Part shown: positions 42,599 to 50,334 of the stretch, in pieces
How the letters are laid out: every line of letters begins with the position of its first letter
Numbering within the stretch: the first letter of the stretch is position 1
Source: Mycolicibacterium stellerae
Lineage (GTDB): Bacteria; Actinomycetota; Actinomycetes; Mycobacteriales; Mycobacteriaceae
Assembly (NCBI RefSeq): GCF_003719305.1
Contig: NZ_RARC01000001.1
Location: forward strand, 310,001 to 374,000
Direction of reading: 5' to 3'
DNA: 64,000 bases
Made by a program: the position numbers and the translations under genes
The notes under the pieces: generated by a model
What the model saw: the letters and a program-made list of their open reading frames with translations, nothing else
What the model was told of the DNA's origin: nothing
The model's database searches: none

Positions 42599-42638
42599 TG
42601 ACCGGCGTGCGGGCCGCTGAAACCCCGCACGCCGGTCA
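42599..42638 (+). terminator. 15-bp perfect hairpin between hydrolase and cutinase genes
   Basis: TGACCGGCGTGCGGG (42599-42613) pairs perfectly with CCCGCACGCCGGTCA (42624-42638) around a 10-base loop. It begins 82 bases after the hydrolase stop and ends 13 bases before the cutinase ATG. It is probably the hydrolase terminator, but it would also sit directly before the cutinase ribosome site. Confidence 0.7.
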
Positions 42639-42651
42639 GTGAAAAGCCACC

Positions 42652-43371
42652 ATGCGCACCATCACCGCACCCGACAACAAACACCGACGTTGGATGCTGC
42701 GCGGCATTGCCGCCGTAGTCATCTGCGTCGCCGCCGACACCTGGCCGCACGCCATGGCAACGGCGACTGCCGAATCGGATCCGTCCTGTCCCTACGCCGA
42801 GGCGGTGTTCGCCCGCGGCACCTTCGAAGCGCCAGGCGTCGGCGACACCGGGCAGGCGTTCATCGACGCTCTCAACTCTCGCCTTGACGGCAAGAACGTC
42901 TTGCCCGCCGTCATCAGCGGACCCATGCCTGCGGCCATCGCCCCGCACGTCGCAGCCGTGACACTGTTCGGAAAGCCGTCGAACGGCTTCCTGGATCTCG
43001 TCGACCGCAGTGCTCCACCGGCGACGATCGGGAAGCTGTGCTCGGCAAAGACCATCGAACTATGCGCACCGGGCGATCCAGTCTGCGGTGGTGGCCTCAG
43101 GCGGGCTGCACACAGCGCATACAAGAGCAACGGAATGGCAGAGCAGGCTGCCGATGTCGCCGCCCGCGCCCTCTCCTCGTCCCCCCTTTTGGCCGCGGCC
43201 CAGTTCTCAGGTGACTACCTGCCTTCTTTCAGGTTCTCCGATCAATCCAGGCGGACGATGTGGTTGGCGCCAGCTTCAAGAGGAGGACGTGTAGTCGTCA
43301 GAGCCGGCGCAGAACTGCAGTGGCGCATCGTCTCCAGGCAGCGTCCTCGAGGTGAAGGAGGCGAACGGTGA
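42652..43371 (+). CDS. cutinase-like protein with internal deletion (no catalytic serine)
   Basis: 239 residues. A signal-like N-terminus (RGIAAVVICVAADTWPHAMATATA) precedes the cutinase start CPYAEAVFARGTFEAPGVGDTGQAFIDAL-type. Normally ~65 residues with the nucleophile motif GYSQG follow. Here NV (residue ~82) joins directly to LPAVISGPMPAAIAPHVAAVTLFGKPSN, the region after the nucleophile. The remaining triad partners are present: Asp142 in GDPVC and His153 in AAHSAY. The last ~60 residues are not cutinase-like. It is probably an inactive remnant that stays open in frame. GTGA overlap couples it to the AraC gene. Confidence 0.75.
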   Translation: MRTITAPDNKHRRWMLRGIAAVVICVAADTWPHAMATATAESDPSCPYAEAVFARGTFEAPGVGDTGQAFIDALNSRLDGKNVLPAVISGPMPAAIAPHVAAVTLFGKPSNGFLDLVDRSAPPATIGKLCSAKTIELCAPGDPVCGGGLRRAAHSAYKSNGMAEQAADVAARALSSSPLLAAAQFSGDYLPSFRFSDQSRRTMWLAPASRGGRVVVRAGAELQWRIVSRQRPRGEGGER

Positions 43372-44345
43372 CCGAATCGGTGAGCACCACCAACTTCAGC
43401 ACCGCCGGACTTCCGCCTGAACAACGCGTCGCCTCGTGGCAGCAATACCTTTCAGATGCGCTCGCGAATCTGCGGTGCCGATCCGTGCAGCCGACGGAAT
43501 TCGAAGCCGCGACAATCAACCTGCAACTGGCTCATACTCATATAGCGCACGTCAAGACCGCGAAACCAATCGTAATCGAGCGCCACCCCAAGAAGATTCG
43601 TCAATGTCCGGCAGACGCAATCGTTCTGCAATTCGTGTTGGCCGGAGAAGCGTTCATATTTCTCGACGATGGAATTCGGACACTGCGGCCAGGTCACCTT
43701 GTGGTGTGTGACGCTGACCAGCCGTTCCTCGGCGGGTACTCGGCGGGATTCGTCGAGTTCTTGCTTGGTGTGTCCAGACAGGCATTTCACGAGCACAGCG
43801 GGCTGACGTATGTCGAAGCACCGATGTTCAAGTCGTTCTCCTCCAGACACGGCGCGATCGCCGCATCGTTGGCGCAACAGATGAGGCAGGTCCTTCGCCC
43901 GACCGATAAGCACGTGCCCGACGAAGGCGAGCTATTGCGTTTGGTCGGCGCGACGTGCAGCCCTGACGCCGAACCGCATTTCTCATCGTATTTGGCAGTC
44001 GCCCGGTCGTTCATCGATAGTCGGCTGAGCGATCCGTCACTGTGTGCGACAAAGATCGCGCAGGCAGTGGGGATCAGCCCACGCCACCTGTCACGGATCA
44101 TGTCCCGCGCGGCGTCGACCGTTCCGCAATATGTGCTCGGCCGACGACTGGACGCGGCGCGAAACATGTTGGAGCAGCCGTCATTCGCAACGATGACCAT
44201 CGCTGACATTTCGGCGCGCTGCGGATTTCGGTCCAGCGCCTACTTCTCCAGCGCGTTCACGGACCGCTTCGGACAGCGGCCATCCGACGTCCGTCGGAAG
44301 GCGCCCCACTATCGCATCTCCAGCCAGTTGAACCGAACCGCCTAG
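43368..44345 (+). CDS. AraC family transcriptional regulator
   Basis: A 325-residue regulator. The N-terminal ~190 residues are an AraC-binding-like (cupin) sensor: VLQFVLAGEAFIFLDDGIRTLRPGHLVVCDADQPF. The C-terminal ~100 residues hold two helix-turn-helices: LCATKIAQAVGISPRHLSRI and MTIADISARCGFRSSAYFSSAFTDRFGQRPSD. Start GTG 43368 overlaps the stop of the cutinase-like gene. Similar AraC-ligand-binding regulators often control catabolic operons; the target is unknown. Confidence 0.88.
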   Translation: MTESVSTTNFSTAGLPPEQRVASWQQYLSDALANLRCRSVQPTEFEAATINLQLAHTHIAHVKTAKPIVIERHPKKIRQCPADAIVLQFVLAGEAFIFLDDGIRTLRPGHLVVCDADQPFLGGYSAGFVEFLLGVSRQAFHEHSGLTYVEAPMFKSFSSRHGAIAASLAQQMRQVLRPTDKHVPDEGELLRLVGATCSPDAEPHFSSYLAVARSFIDSRLSDPSLCATKIAQAVGISPRHLSRIMSRAASTVPQYVLGRRLDAARNMLEQPSFATMTIADISARCGFRSSAYFSSAFTDRFGQRPSDVRRKAPHYRISSQLNRTA

Positions 44346-44558
44346 AGGCCGCGCCTGCCGTTCTCCTACAGCACGTCGAACCCCGCCGATCCACGACACG
44401 GCACGCTGACCGGCTACCAGTGCGGGTGCAAGTGCAACCGCTCGAACAACGCGGCGTCGAACAACGTTCGGATCGGCGTATATCGCCGCTCAGGACGGTC
44501 GGTCCCGTTGACTGCGTCACGCGTTCACACCACATTTAGCGTCCGGGCCGTGGAGTCC

Positions 44559-44840
44559 TTAGTCGGCGGCTCCGTTCCGCACGCTCACCCGATGTCCCAT
44601 CAAATCGCCCCACCGACCGATCGCCGCCGACTGGTGGGGGGACGGGGCCTGCGAGCCGTCGACGAGACCCACCAAGCCTTCAGCCAGGGCGCCCGGGCCG
44701 ACACCGGTGTGATGCACAGCGGCGACGAGTTCGTCGAACGCCTGCTGCTCGGAACATCCGCGCAGTCCCATCAGAATCCCGATCGCCACGTCGATCACCC
44801 GCCGCGACGCAGGATCCCCGCGTCGGCCCACTTCGCTCAT
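44559..44840 (-). CDS. stand-alone ANTAR domain protein
   Basis: A 93-residue protein starting at ATG 44840 after GAGGAGGG. The ANTAR RNA-binding domain covers about residues 12-62: DPASRRVIDVAIGILMGLRG, CSEQQAFDELVAAVHHTGVG, ALAEGLVGLVDG. ANTAR proteins act as antiterminators by binding paired hairpins in nascent RNA. The usual GAF or receiver sensor is missing, so it would need a partner or be constitutive. A second ANTAR protein with a GAF domain is at 53504. The last ~25 residues are unrelated. Confidence 0.75.
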   Translation of the reverse strand: MSEVGRRGDPASRRVIDVAIGILMGLRGCSEQQAFDELVAAVHHTGVGPGALAEGLVGLVDGSQAPSPHQSAAIGRWGDLMGHRVSVRNGAAD

Positions 44841-45033
44841 CGGTTCTGCCCTCCTCAACACTCGCCATCCATATGTACTCCGCGCAGATGAACGCAAATC
44901 GTCGCATCGCCGCCGTCTCTCTTCAATCGTCTCTGCGGTCCATGGCGCAGTAACTGGGGTGCCCGGGGCGGTCCAGCCGTTTGATCATCGGCGGTGAGGC
45001 GGGTGTGCCGTCGGTGTGTAGTTGCCAGACGGC

Positions 45034-45200
45034 ATGAAACTCGCTGTGACACCCGAAGCCGAACGGGAGAAACGCGCGAAAATCATCGGAGCCGAAGGTG
45101 AGGCGCGCGCAGCCGCAGCGCTGGGAGCCGAGAAGCACCACCGTGGTGTTCCTGCACGCTATGAGCGCTATCGGCAAACTCACCTCGTGTGTCACCCACG
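45034..45200 (+). pseudogene. slipin/stomatin (SPFH) C-terminal fragment
   Basis: One frame reads MKLAVTPEAEREKRAKIIGA followed by EGEARAAAALG, the conserved coiled-coil end of slipins (AEREKRAKIIxAEGExxAAxxL). The neighbouring frame then reads STTVVFLHAMSAIG, matching the slipin end (N)STTVVFP.P.MS. The ~25 residues expected between are missing and the frame changes. It is a decayed fragment; the SPFH domain itself is not found upstream. Confidence 0.5.
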
Positions 45201-45490
45201 AAACGGGCGCCGTCAATCTAGAAGCCGCAGAAGGCAACGGTCACAACAGATCTGTTGACTACGTAGGCGCGCCGATGCCACGAGCAGCGATGCTCAAACC
45301 CGTGCCGTTCAGCCCCATCGGCACCACAAGATCCGCAGAACGGAGCGTAGCCCAAGCGCCGCGTACAATAGAGTTGACTGCCGTTACGCTGCGGCCCCGG
45401 ACGATCAGCATGGTCGACCGGTTGCCCCCTGAACCTCGGTCTCACCGGTCCAAATCGCGGGCCGCAATTTTGATCGATCGAGGATCCCAA

Positions 45491-46765
45491 GTGGCCATCA
45501 CTGATATCGCTGTATATACACATCTAAGCCCCTCCGACATCCAGGCCTTCGGCGACGAACTTGACCTGATTCGCCGCGACGTCGAGGACTCGCGCGGCGC
45601 ACGCGACGCCGCCTACATCCGCCGGACTATCGGATTCCACCGAATCCTCGAGGCCGGTGCGCGTCTACTCATCGCCGGCAGCCGAGCGAAAGTCGGCTGG
45701 GCACTGGGCACCGCGGCGCTGGCATCTGCAAAAAGCGTGGAGAACATGGAGATTGGCCATAACGTGTCCCATGGCCAATGGGATTGGATGAACGACCCAG
45801 AGATCCATTCGACGACTTGGGAATGGGACATGGCGGCTGTCTCGTCGCAGTGGAGGTTCTCGCACAACTACCGCCATCATGTTTTCGCCAACGTGCTCGG
45901 CATGGACGACGATCTCGGCTTCGGTGTGATGCGGGTGAGCCGCGACCAGCCCTGGCAGCGTAAGTACCTTTTGCAGCCGCTGCAAAACCTGTTGCTGGCC
46001 TTGACATTCGAATGGGGTATCGCCCTGCATGGTATCGACCTAGAGCGCAATCGAGCCGAGAAAGTCACCCAGGTGAGGGCGTTGATCGACAAGATCGTCC
46101 GCCAATCGCTCAAGGATTACGTCGTCTTCCCGCTGCTCAGCAGGTCTCGATGGCGTCGAACGCTGATGGCGAACGCGTCCGCAAACCTGCTGCGCAACCT
46201 TTGGACCTACGTGGTCATCTTCTGCGGGCACTTTCCTGACGGTACGCAGAAGTTCACCCCCGACGTCCTGCAAAAGGAGACCCGACCGGAGTGGTACCTG
46301 AGGCAAGTGCTGGGTGCGGCGAACTTCAAAGCCGGCCCGCTGCTTGCCTTTTCGAGCGGCAACCTTTGTTATCAGATCGAGCACCATTTGTTCCCCGATC
46401 TCCCGAGCAATCGCTACGCCGAGATCGCTACGCGGGTGCGGCCACTTTGTGAGAGGTATGGAATCCCTTATAACACGGGTTCGCTGGGACGCCAGTACCT
46501 CTCCACGCTGCGGGCCATCCACAGACTCGCGCTTCCTGACCGCGATTCGGCCACGGCGTGCGACACGCCTCAAGTACAAGCGAAGAGTGCGGTCGCTCAG
46601 GAGCGGTTTGCCCGCCGAAGTGACCGGCATGCGCCTCGGCGGCACCGGGCATTTCGCAGTGCATCGACCGGACGAGTACTGCTTCACGATCGCCCCACCT
46701 CGCCTGGCGGCTTACTTCCCGGGGTGCACCCGGAGACCGCGGACGCCGCGACTGTCAGCGCTTAA
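45491..46765 (+). CDS. fatty acid desaturase (DesA3-like, acyl-CoA desaturase)
   Basis: A ~424-residue membrane di-iron desaturase. The three histidine boxes are HNVSH (near residue 88, in IGHNVSHGQWDWMNDPEIHS), HNYRHH and QIEHHLFPDLPSNRY. GHFPDGTQKFT and WYLRQVLGAANF are also typical of mycobacterial DesA3-type stearoyl-CoA desaturases. GTG 45491 with GAGGA upstream gives the family N-terminus (VAITDIAVYTHLSPSDI); the frame is open further upstream but shows no homology there. Family similarity ends near AQERFA; the last ~50 residues (Arg-rich) look like out-of-frame read-through, so the 3' end may be damaged. It would introduce a cis-9 double bond, using an electron-transfer partner not present here. 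Confidence 0.82.
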   Translation: MAITDIAVYTHLSPSDIQAFGDELDLIRRDVEDSRGARDAAYIRRTIGFHRILEAGARLLIAGSRAKVGWALGTAALASAKSVENMEIGHNVSHGQWDWMNDPEIHSTTWEWDMAAVSSQWRFSHNYRHHVFANVLGMDDDLGFGVMRVSRDQPWQRKYLLQPLQNLLLALTFEWGIALHGIDLERNRAEKVTQVRALIDKIVRQSLKDYVVFPLLSRSRWRRTLMANASANLLRNLWTYVVIFCGHFPDGTQKFTPDVLQKETRPEWYLRQVLGAANFKAGPLLAFSSGNLCYQIEHHLFPDLPSNRYAEIATRVRPLCERYGIPYNTGSLGRQYLSTLRAIHRLALPDRDSATACDTPQVQAKSAVAQERFARRSDRHAPRRHRAFRSASTGRVLLHDRPTSPGGLLPGVHPETADAATVSA

Positions 46766-46914
46766 TGATCGTCGAAGGCCGACGTACGTTTCGGCCGGCG
46801 AGCCCGGCATGGTTGGCCGGGAGCTGCGCGTCAGGCTGAGAATTCCCTGTCGTTGATCTTCACCAGCAAAAGCACGACACCCTGTCATATACGAGGTGCT
46901 GCAATTGGTGAGGA

Positions 46915-47331
46915 TTACTCCTTGCCTTCAGAGGCAATTGGGCGGCGACCATTAGCCAGTCTTAACAGGAGCTGCAGCGATTTGTCCGGACCGGGCCAGT
47001 GTTTCGTAATCATTGCTTCGCCGCTGTTATTCAGCACCATTCGTAACACCAACGCCGCGATGATGGCGTCGTCCAATTGACCCGCAACGGGGATGAAATC
47101 CGGCACGATATCAAAGGGTAAAGCCAGGTAGCCAATCAAAAGCACGATGGGCAGTTTGGTGCGAACGGGTATGGACTTTTCGCCGAGCAGTCGTTTGAAA
47201 AGCACGATGCAGTCGGGAATGAGACCGCCCCACGCCCGGGCGTCTTCGCGGCGCCCCATGAGGAGCAGCACAAGAATGAATGCCGCATAGATCAATACGG
47301 TGGCGGCCAAGATAATGAAGGCAAGCTTCAC
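46915..47331 (-). CDS. DUF1232 (YkvA-like) membrane protein
   Basis: A ~138-residue protein. An N-terminal membrane helix (KLAFIILAATVLIYAAFILVLLLMG) is followed by a DUF1232 domain: RTKLPIVLLIGYLALPFDIVPDFIPVAGQLDDAIIAALVLRMVL, the family hallmark. Function is unknown. GTG 47331 is chosen because TACACT (47338-47343 on this strand) ends six bases before it, suggesting a leaderless transcript; ATG 47391 is an alternative 20 residues upstream. Confidence 0.78.
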   Translation of the reverse strand: MKLAFIILAATVLIYAAFILVLLLMGRREDARAWGGLIPDCIVLFKRLLGEKSIPVRTKLPIVLLIGYLALPFDIVPDFIPVAGQLDDAIIAALVLRMVLNNSGEAMITKHWPGPDKSLQLLLRLANGRRPIASEGKE

Positions 47332-47435
47332 GCTCGCAGTGTAGCAAATCGGCCTTTTCATTCGAATCGGTAATTGCGGTGCAATTTTCATGGAAGAGGT
47401 TATGAAATGAGTGACAGGCTTTTCTAGACCACACA

Positions 47436-47582
47436 GTGAAACACCGTGACCGGCGAATTCTGGGCTATGCGGAAATTGGTGCCGCCAGCGGCAAGCCGCT
47501 GTCGTATTTTCACGGTCACCCGGGCGGTCTGGCGAATGTTTCGATGACGCCTAGCCCGTCGCGTGATGCGCTTCGCAGGTGA
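47436..47582 (+). pseudogene. alpha/beta hydrolase N-terminal fragment
   Basis: A 48-residue open frame from GTG 47436: RRILGYAEIGAASGKPLSYF then HGHPGGLA. LGYAExG...GKPxxYFHGxPG is the first strand and oxyanion loop of alpha/beta hydrolases. It runs into a stop at 47582 with no nucleophile elbow or the rest of the enzyme. The last ~30 bases overlap the convergent gene at 47551. Probably a remnant. Confidence 0.6.
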
Positions 47583-47742
47583 CGTCGTTACACGCCAAGA
47601 TCGTGATCGGTTCGACCCCTCCGCGCCAGAACTCGACTGTCACCTCAGCCTCATCGGCTGGTCCGCCACAGATCGGGCACCGGGCGCTCGGTGTGTCGGT
47701 GGAATCCACGAGACGGAGGTTGCCCACATCGCGTGCGCCCAT
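47551..47742 (-). CDS. small zinc-ribbon-like protein
   Basis: A 63-residue protein with a C-x-x-C pair (RCPICGGPADEAEVTVEF) and a second cysteine pair (ACNDVTCEAHH). These could bind one zinc ion. Such small Zn-ribbon proteins are frequent in actinobacteria, but no named family was recognised. It is convergent with the hydrolase fragment. Confidence 0.5.
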   Translation of the reverse strand: MGARDVGNLRLVDSTDTPSARCPICGGPADEAEVTVEFWRGGVEPITILACNDVTCEAHHATG

Positions 47743-48090
47743 GCCTTGGCTGTCGTTCTATTGCGCGAAATGACCGAGGACGTAATATTTGCGGCCCATC
47801 CGTCGTGGCCGGTTGCCTTATTCGGGACCGGAGTCTGACCGGCTCATAAGGCAGTGATCGACGGGTGCGCGTAGTCCGGGAGAACTTTCGGCAGCTTCGG
47901 CATGTCAGCGACCGAGGCGTGCGGCGACGGTCGACAGCTTCACATTGGTTTGATCCGGCCGAAACGACGTCATCGCCGATGCTCTCGGCGGCCCCGACGG
48001 CCAACCGGTCCCCCATGCGCCGGTTCCCTCCTCGCGCAGCTGGGTACTCGCATGTATCAATGTCGATTCGTCCGGGAAGGCAGCATCAAA
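47743..48090. other. 348 bases without a supported gene
   Basis: It lies between the zinc-ribbon gene and the acidic-protein gene. Several short frames are open, none with recognisable protein character. The promoters of the two flanking divergent genes are expected here. A purine-rich GGGAAGG before ATG 48091 serves as ribosome site. Confidence 0.5.
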
Positions 48091-48354
48091 ATGGGTCGTG
48101 AAGAAGGCAGTCGCTGGGATGTCGGCACTAAGGACAACGTCATCACCCTCGAGCGTTTCGACGAGAGCAACGAACGCGTATCCGAAGACGTGTTGGAAGT
48201 TGACGAAGCACGCGATCTGGCCGCGCTCTTGACGAAGCACGCGGACAAGCTGGACTCGAAGGACTCGAAGGACTCGAAGGACTCGAAGGACTCGAAGGAC
48301 TCGAGCGAGGATGACTCCGAAGAGGACGACTCGAGCGACGATTCCTCCGCCTAG
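48091..48354 (+). CDS. small acidic protein with DSK tandem repeat
   Basis: An 87-residue protein. The N-terminal ~55 residues (WDVGTKDNVITLERFDESNE, VSEDVLEVDEARDLAALLTKHA) look folded and include a helix-like segment. Then follow five D-S-K units and a strongly acidic Ser/Asp/Glu tail. ATG 48091 is chosen; ATG 48052 would add 13 residues. No known family was recognised. Confidence 0.6.
   Translation: MGREEGSRWDVGTKDNVITLERFDESNERVSEDVLEVDEARDLAALLTKHADKLDSKDSKDSKDSKDSKDSSEDDSEEDDSSDDSSA
48252..48305 (+). repeat. 9-bp tandem repeat, six copies
   Basis: GGACTCGAA repeated five times followed by GGACTCGAG, coding for the DSK repeat of the acidic protein. The unit is a multiple of three, so slippage would change the protein length without shifting the frame. 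Confidence 0.9.
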
Positions 48355-48596
48355 GAGTCACCGGCTGGAAAGCGGTTGTCGAGCCTGCCGATCAAGCGGT
48401 CCAGATGGCGGAGCTCGGCTTCGGCGCTATGCACCGAGGCGCGTTGCCGGCGGGCGGCGTCGGATGGGCGGTCGATGAGCGCCTGCCGCTTCCCGATCTC
48501 GTGCAGCAGGAGCCTGCGTTGGGCGTGTAGCTCAACCCGAAAGTACGCCGCTTGCGCAACGTTAGCGGCGCTGTCGTCGTCGTAGCTGACTGTCAC
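48351..48596 (-). CDS. small helical protein of unknown function
   Basis: An 81-residue protein starting at GTG 48596 after a strong GGAGG at five bases. It is mostly helical and charged (VELHAQRRLLLHEIGKRQAL, SVHSAEAELRHLDRLIGRLD), with coiled-coil character. No family was recognised. Its last bases overlap the end of the convergent acidic-protein gene. A short frame upstream (to 48593) ends in the GTGA overlap with its start, so it may be the second gene of a small operon. Confidence 0.55.
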   Translation of the reverse strand: MTVSYDDDSAANVAQAAYFRVELHAQRRLLLHEIGKRQALIDRPSDAARRQRASVHSAEAELRHLDRLIGRLDNRFPAGDS

Positions 48597-49043
48597 CGGG
48601 ACCTCCAAATCGGGCACCCGACACCGCACGCCGCAACGGCCATCGCCGTCGCGAACGCCGCGACGTCGGCTCGGGCTTCACCCAGAATCTCAACCTGCAC
48701 TGCGGCATTACATACACGCGCGCGCCAGTACGGCAAATGCTGAGGCGGACCGGGTGCGGTCGGCCCGCGCTGCCGGCGCAAACATGATGCCGCCGAACCC
48801 GTCGTAGGAGAGATCGCGCCGGACTCGACCCGGACGCAACCTTCGGAGTCGGCTGCCGGCAACGAGCGCGCAGGCGAACGCCAGACAGACCGCAACTGAA
48901 AAGTTCGGATACGTTCGCTGGGAGTCCTCGGTTCCTGCTGCTCAGGCACGTGCGCACCGATTTCCGTAGGTGGAGATTCGGCGGCGCCATGGATACTGTG
49001 CGCCTGTCAAACCTGTTGTGCTTCTTAGGAATCGGGAGTTGCC
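48597..49043. other. 447 bases with only an uncertain frame
   Basis: The minus strand is open from 48949 to 48593. Its last ~40 residues (from GTG 48715: NAAVQVEILGEARADVAAFA then TAMAVAACGVGCPIWRSR) look protein-like and its stop overlaps the start of the helical-protein gene. The rest looks random. The right end holds the promoter of the secreted duplicated protein at 49044. Confidence 0.35.
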
Positions 49044-50231
49044 GTGAAGGTTCGCCAGTCCGCGTCGTTGCTTGCCGGGGTTTGCACGGTGTGCGTAGCG
49101 GCATCCACGTCGGTCACTCCCGTCGCCGCCGCCGCCACGCCAGAGGCGAAGACCCCCGTCGTGCGTCCCGTCGAGCTGACGGCCGCGTCGGACGTACTGG
49201 TAAACGCCGCGAACGTCGCGAGCCTGCCGCTGCAGAACTTCGTCACCGCCCTCAACGCGCTCGCCGGCGCGGCCGGCGGCGGCAACGGAACGGGCGGCGG
49301 CGGGTCCACCAGCCTCCAGGCCCTGGCCAACGTCTTGTATGCCCAGCTCGTCGCGGGCACGTTGACGTCCGCCTCGGCCACCACCGCGATCAACGCCGCC
49401 CTGGCCACCGAGCAGACCGCGCTCACCAACCTGGCAGCCACCCCGGGCAAGATCATCGCCACCGACATCGCAGCCCTCAGCGCACTTTTCGGCACTTCGA
49501 ACGCCACGTCGCTCACCGCCAAGACCACCTCCGTCGAACCCGGCCTTGAGTCGGTGGCGGCCGTCACACAGGGTGACACCGGCGCCATCGTTGTCGATGC
49601 CGTCAACGTTGCAAGCCTGCCGCTGCAGAACTTCGTCACAGCGCTCAACGCGCTCGCGGGCGCGGCCGGCGGCGGCAACGGAACGGGCGGCGGCGGGTCC
49701 ACCAGCCTTCAGGCGCTGCCCAACGTCCTGTACAGCCAGCTCGTGGCGGGCACGTTGACGTCCGCCTCGGCCACCACCGCGATCAACGCCGCCCTGGCCA
49801 CCGAGCAGACCGCGCTCACCAACCTGGCAGCCACCCCGGGCAAGATCATCGCCACCGACGTCGCGGCCATCCAGAAGCTTGCGAGCGACTTCGGCGCCAG
49901 CACGCTGTCTGCCAACAACGCCCTTGCCACCGCACCGGCGGACAACACGCCCAAGCTCAAGGCGTCAACCGCCGTAACCAACTCAACCGTCGCGACCAAC
50001 TCAACCGTCGCCGACCACAAAGACACCAAGGACACGGCCGCCGGTTCGACGACGCCAGCCCGTCACGCCGCCAAGGCCAACGACAACAACCCCGTCTCGG
50101 ACGCCATCACGGCGATCAAAGAAGCCTCCAAGGGCTCCTACGTCGGCAAGCATCGCGCCGACACGGTTGGCGCGAAATCCTCCACCGACAACGGCGACAA
50201 CGGCTCGAAGGATTCGACCGGGGCGGCCTGA
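49044..50231 (+). CDS. secreted protein with internal duplication
   Basis: A 395-residue protein starting at GTG 49044. A signal peptide (SASLLAGVCTVCVAASTSVTPVAAAATP) precedes two nearly identical ~88-residue units: NVASLPLQNFVTALNALAGA, a Gly-rich linker GGGNGTGGGGSTS, then LQAL(A/P)NVLY(A/S)QLVAGTL and TTAINAALATEQTALTNL. The C-terminal ~110 residues are hydrophilic, rich in Thr/Lys/Asp, and probably disordered. Exported Ala/Gly-rich proteins of this style are common in mycobacteria. No family or activity was recognised. Confidence 0.75.
   Translation: MKVRQSASLLAGVCTVCVAASTSVTPVAAAATPEAKTPVVRPVELTAASDVLVNAANVASLPLQNFVTALNALAGAAGGGNGTGGGGSTSLQALANVLYAQLVAGTLTSASATTAINAALATEQTALTNLAATPGKIIATDIAALSALFGTSNATSLTAKTTSVEPGLESVAAVTQGDTGAIVVDAVNVASLPLQNFVTALNALAGAAGGGNGTGGGGSTSLQALPNVLYSQLVAGTLTSASATTAINAALATEQTALTNLAATPGKIIATDVAAIQKLASDFGASTLSANNALATAPADNTPKLKASTAVTNSTVATNSTVADHKDTKDTAAGSTTPARHAAKANDNNPVSDAITAIKEASKGSYVGKHRADTVGAKSSTDNGDNGSKDSTGAA
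49212..49867 (+). repeat. direct repeat (two ~263-bp copies) inside the secreted protein gene
   Basis: Copies start at 49212 and 49605, an offset of 393 bases, and extend about 263 bases each. Differences are mainly silent. The near identity of the DNA indicates a recent duplication or continuing gene conversion. Confidence 0.88.
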
Positions 50232-50334
50232 TGCCCGCGACCATGGGTTAGCCCCCTCCAAGGGTCACCTTCTCGATTCCAGCGCAGCGATCGCGTCTGC
50301 TGCGTAATGATCGTGATGACCCAAGGAGGAGCCC

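Noticed and set aside
44414..44506. Short minus-strand frame ending LFDAALFERLHLHPHW
   Set aside because: It looks protein-like but has only ~30 codons, no start and no ribosome site; it may be another gene fragment but cannot be supported.
45098..45490. 131-residue N-terminal extension of the desaturase
   Set aside because: It shows no desaturase similarity and its first part covers the end of a slipin fragment. GTG 45491 has a ribosome site and the family-typical N-terminus.
48252..48305. CRISPR-like or regulatory short repeat
   Set aside because: A contiguous 9-bp coding repeat without spacers; best read as a protein-coding microsatellite.
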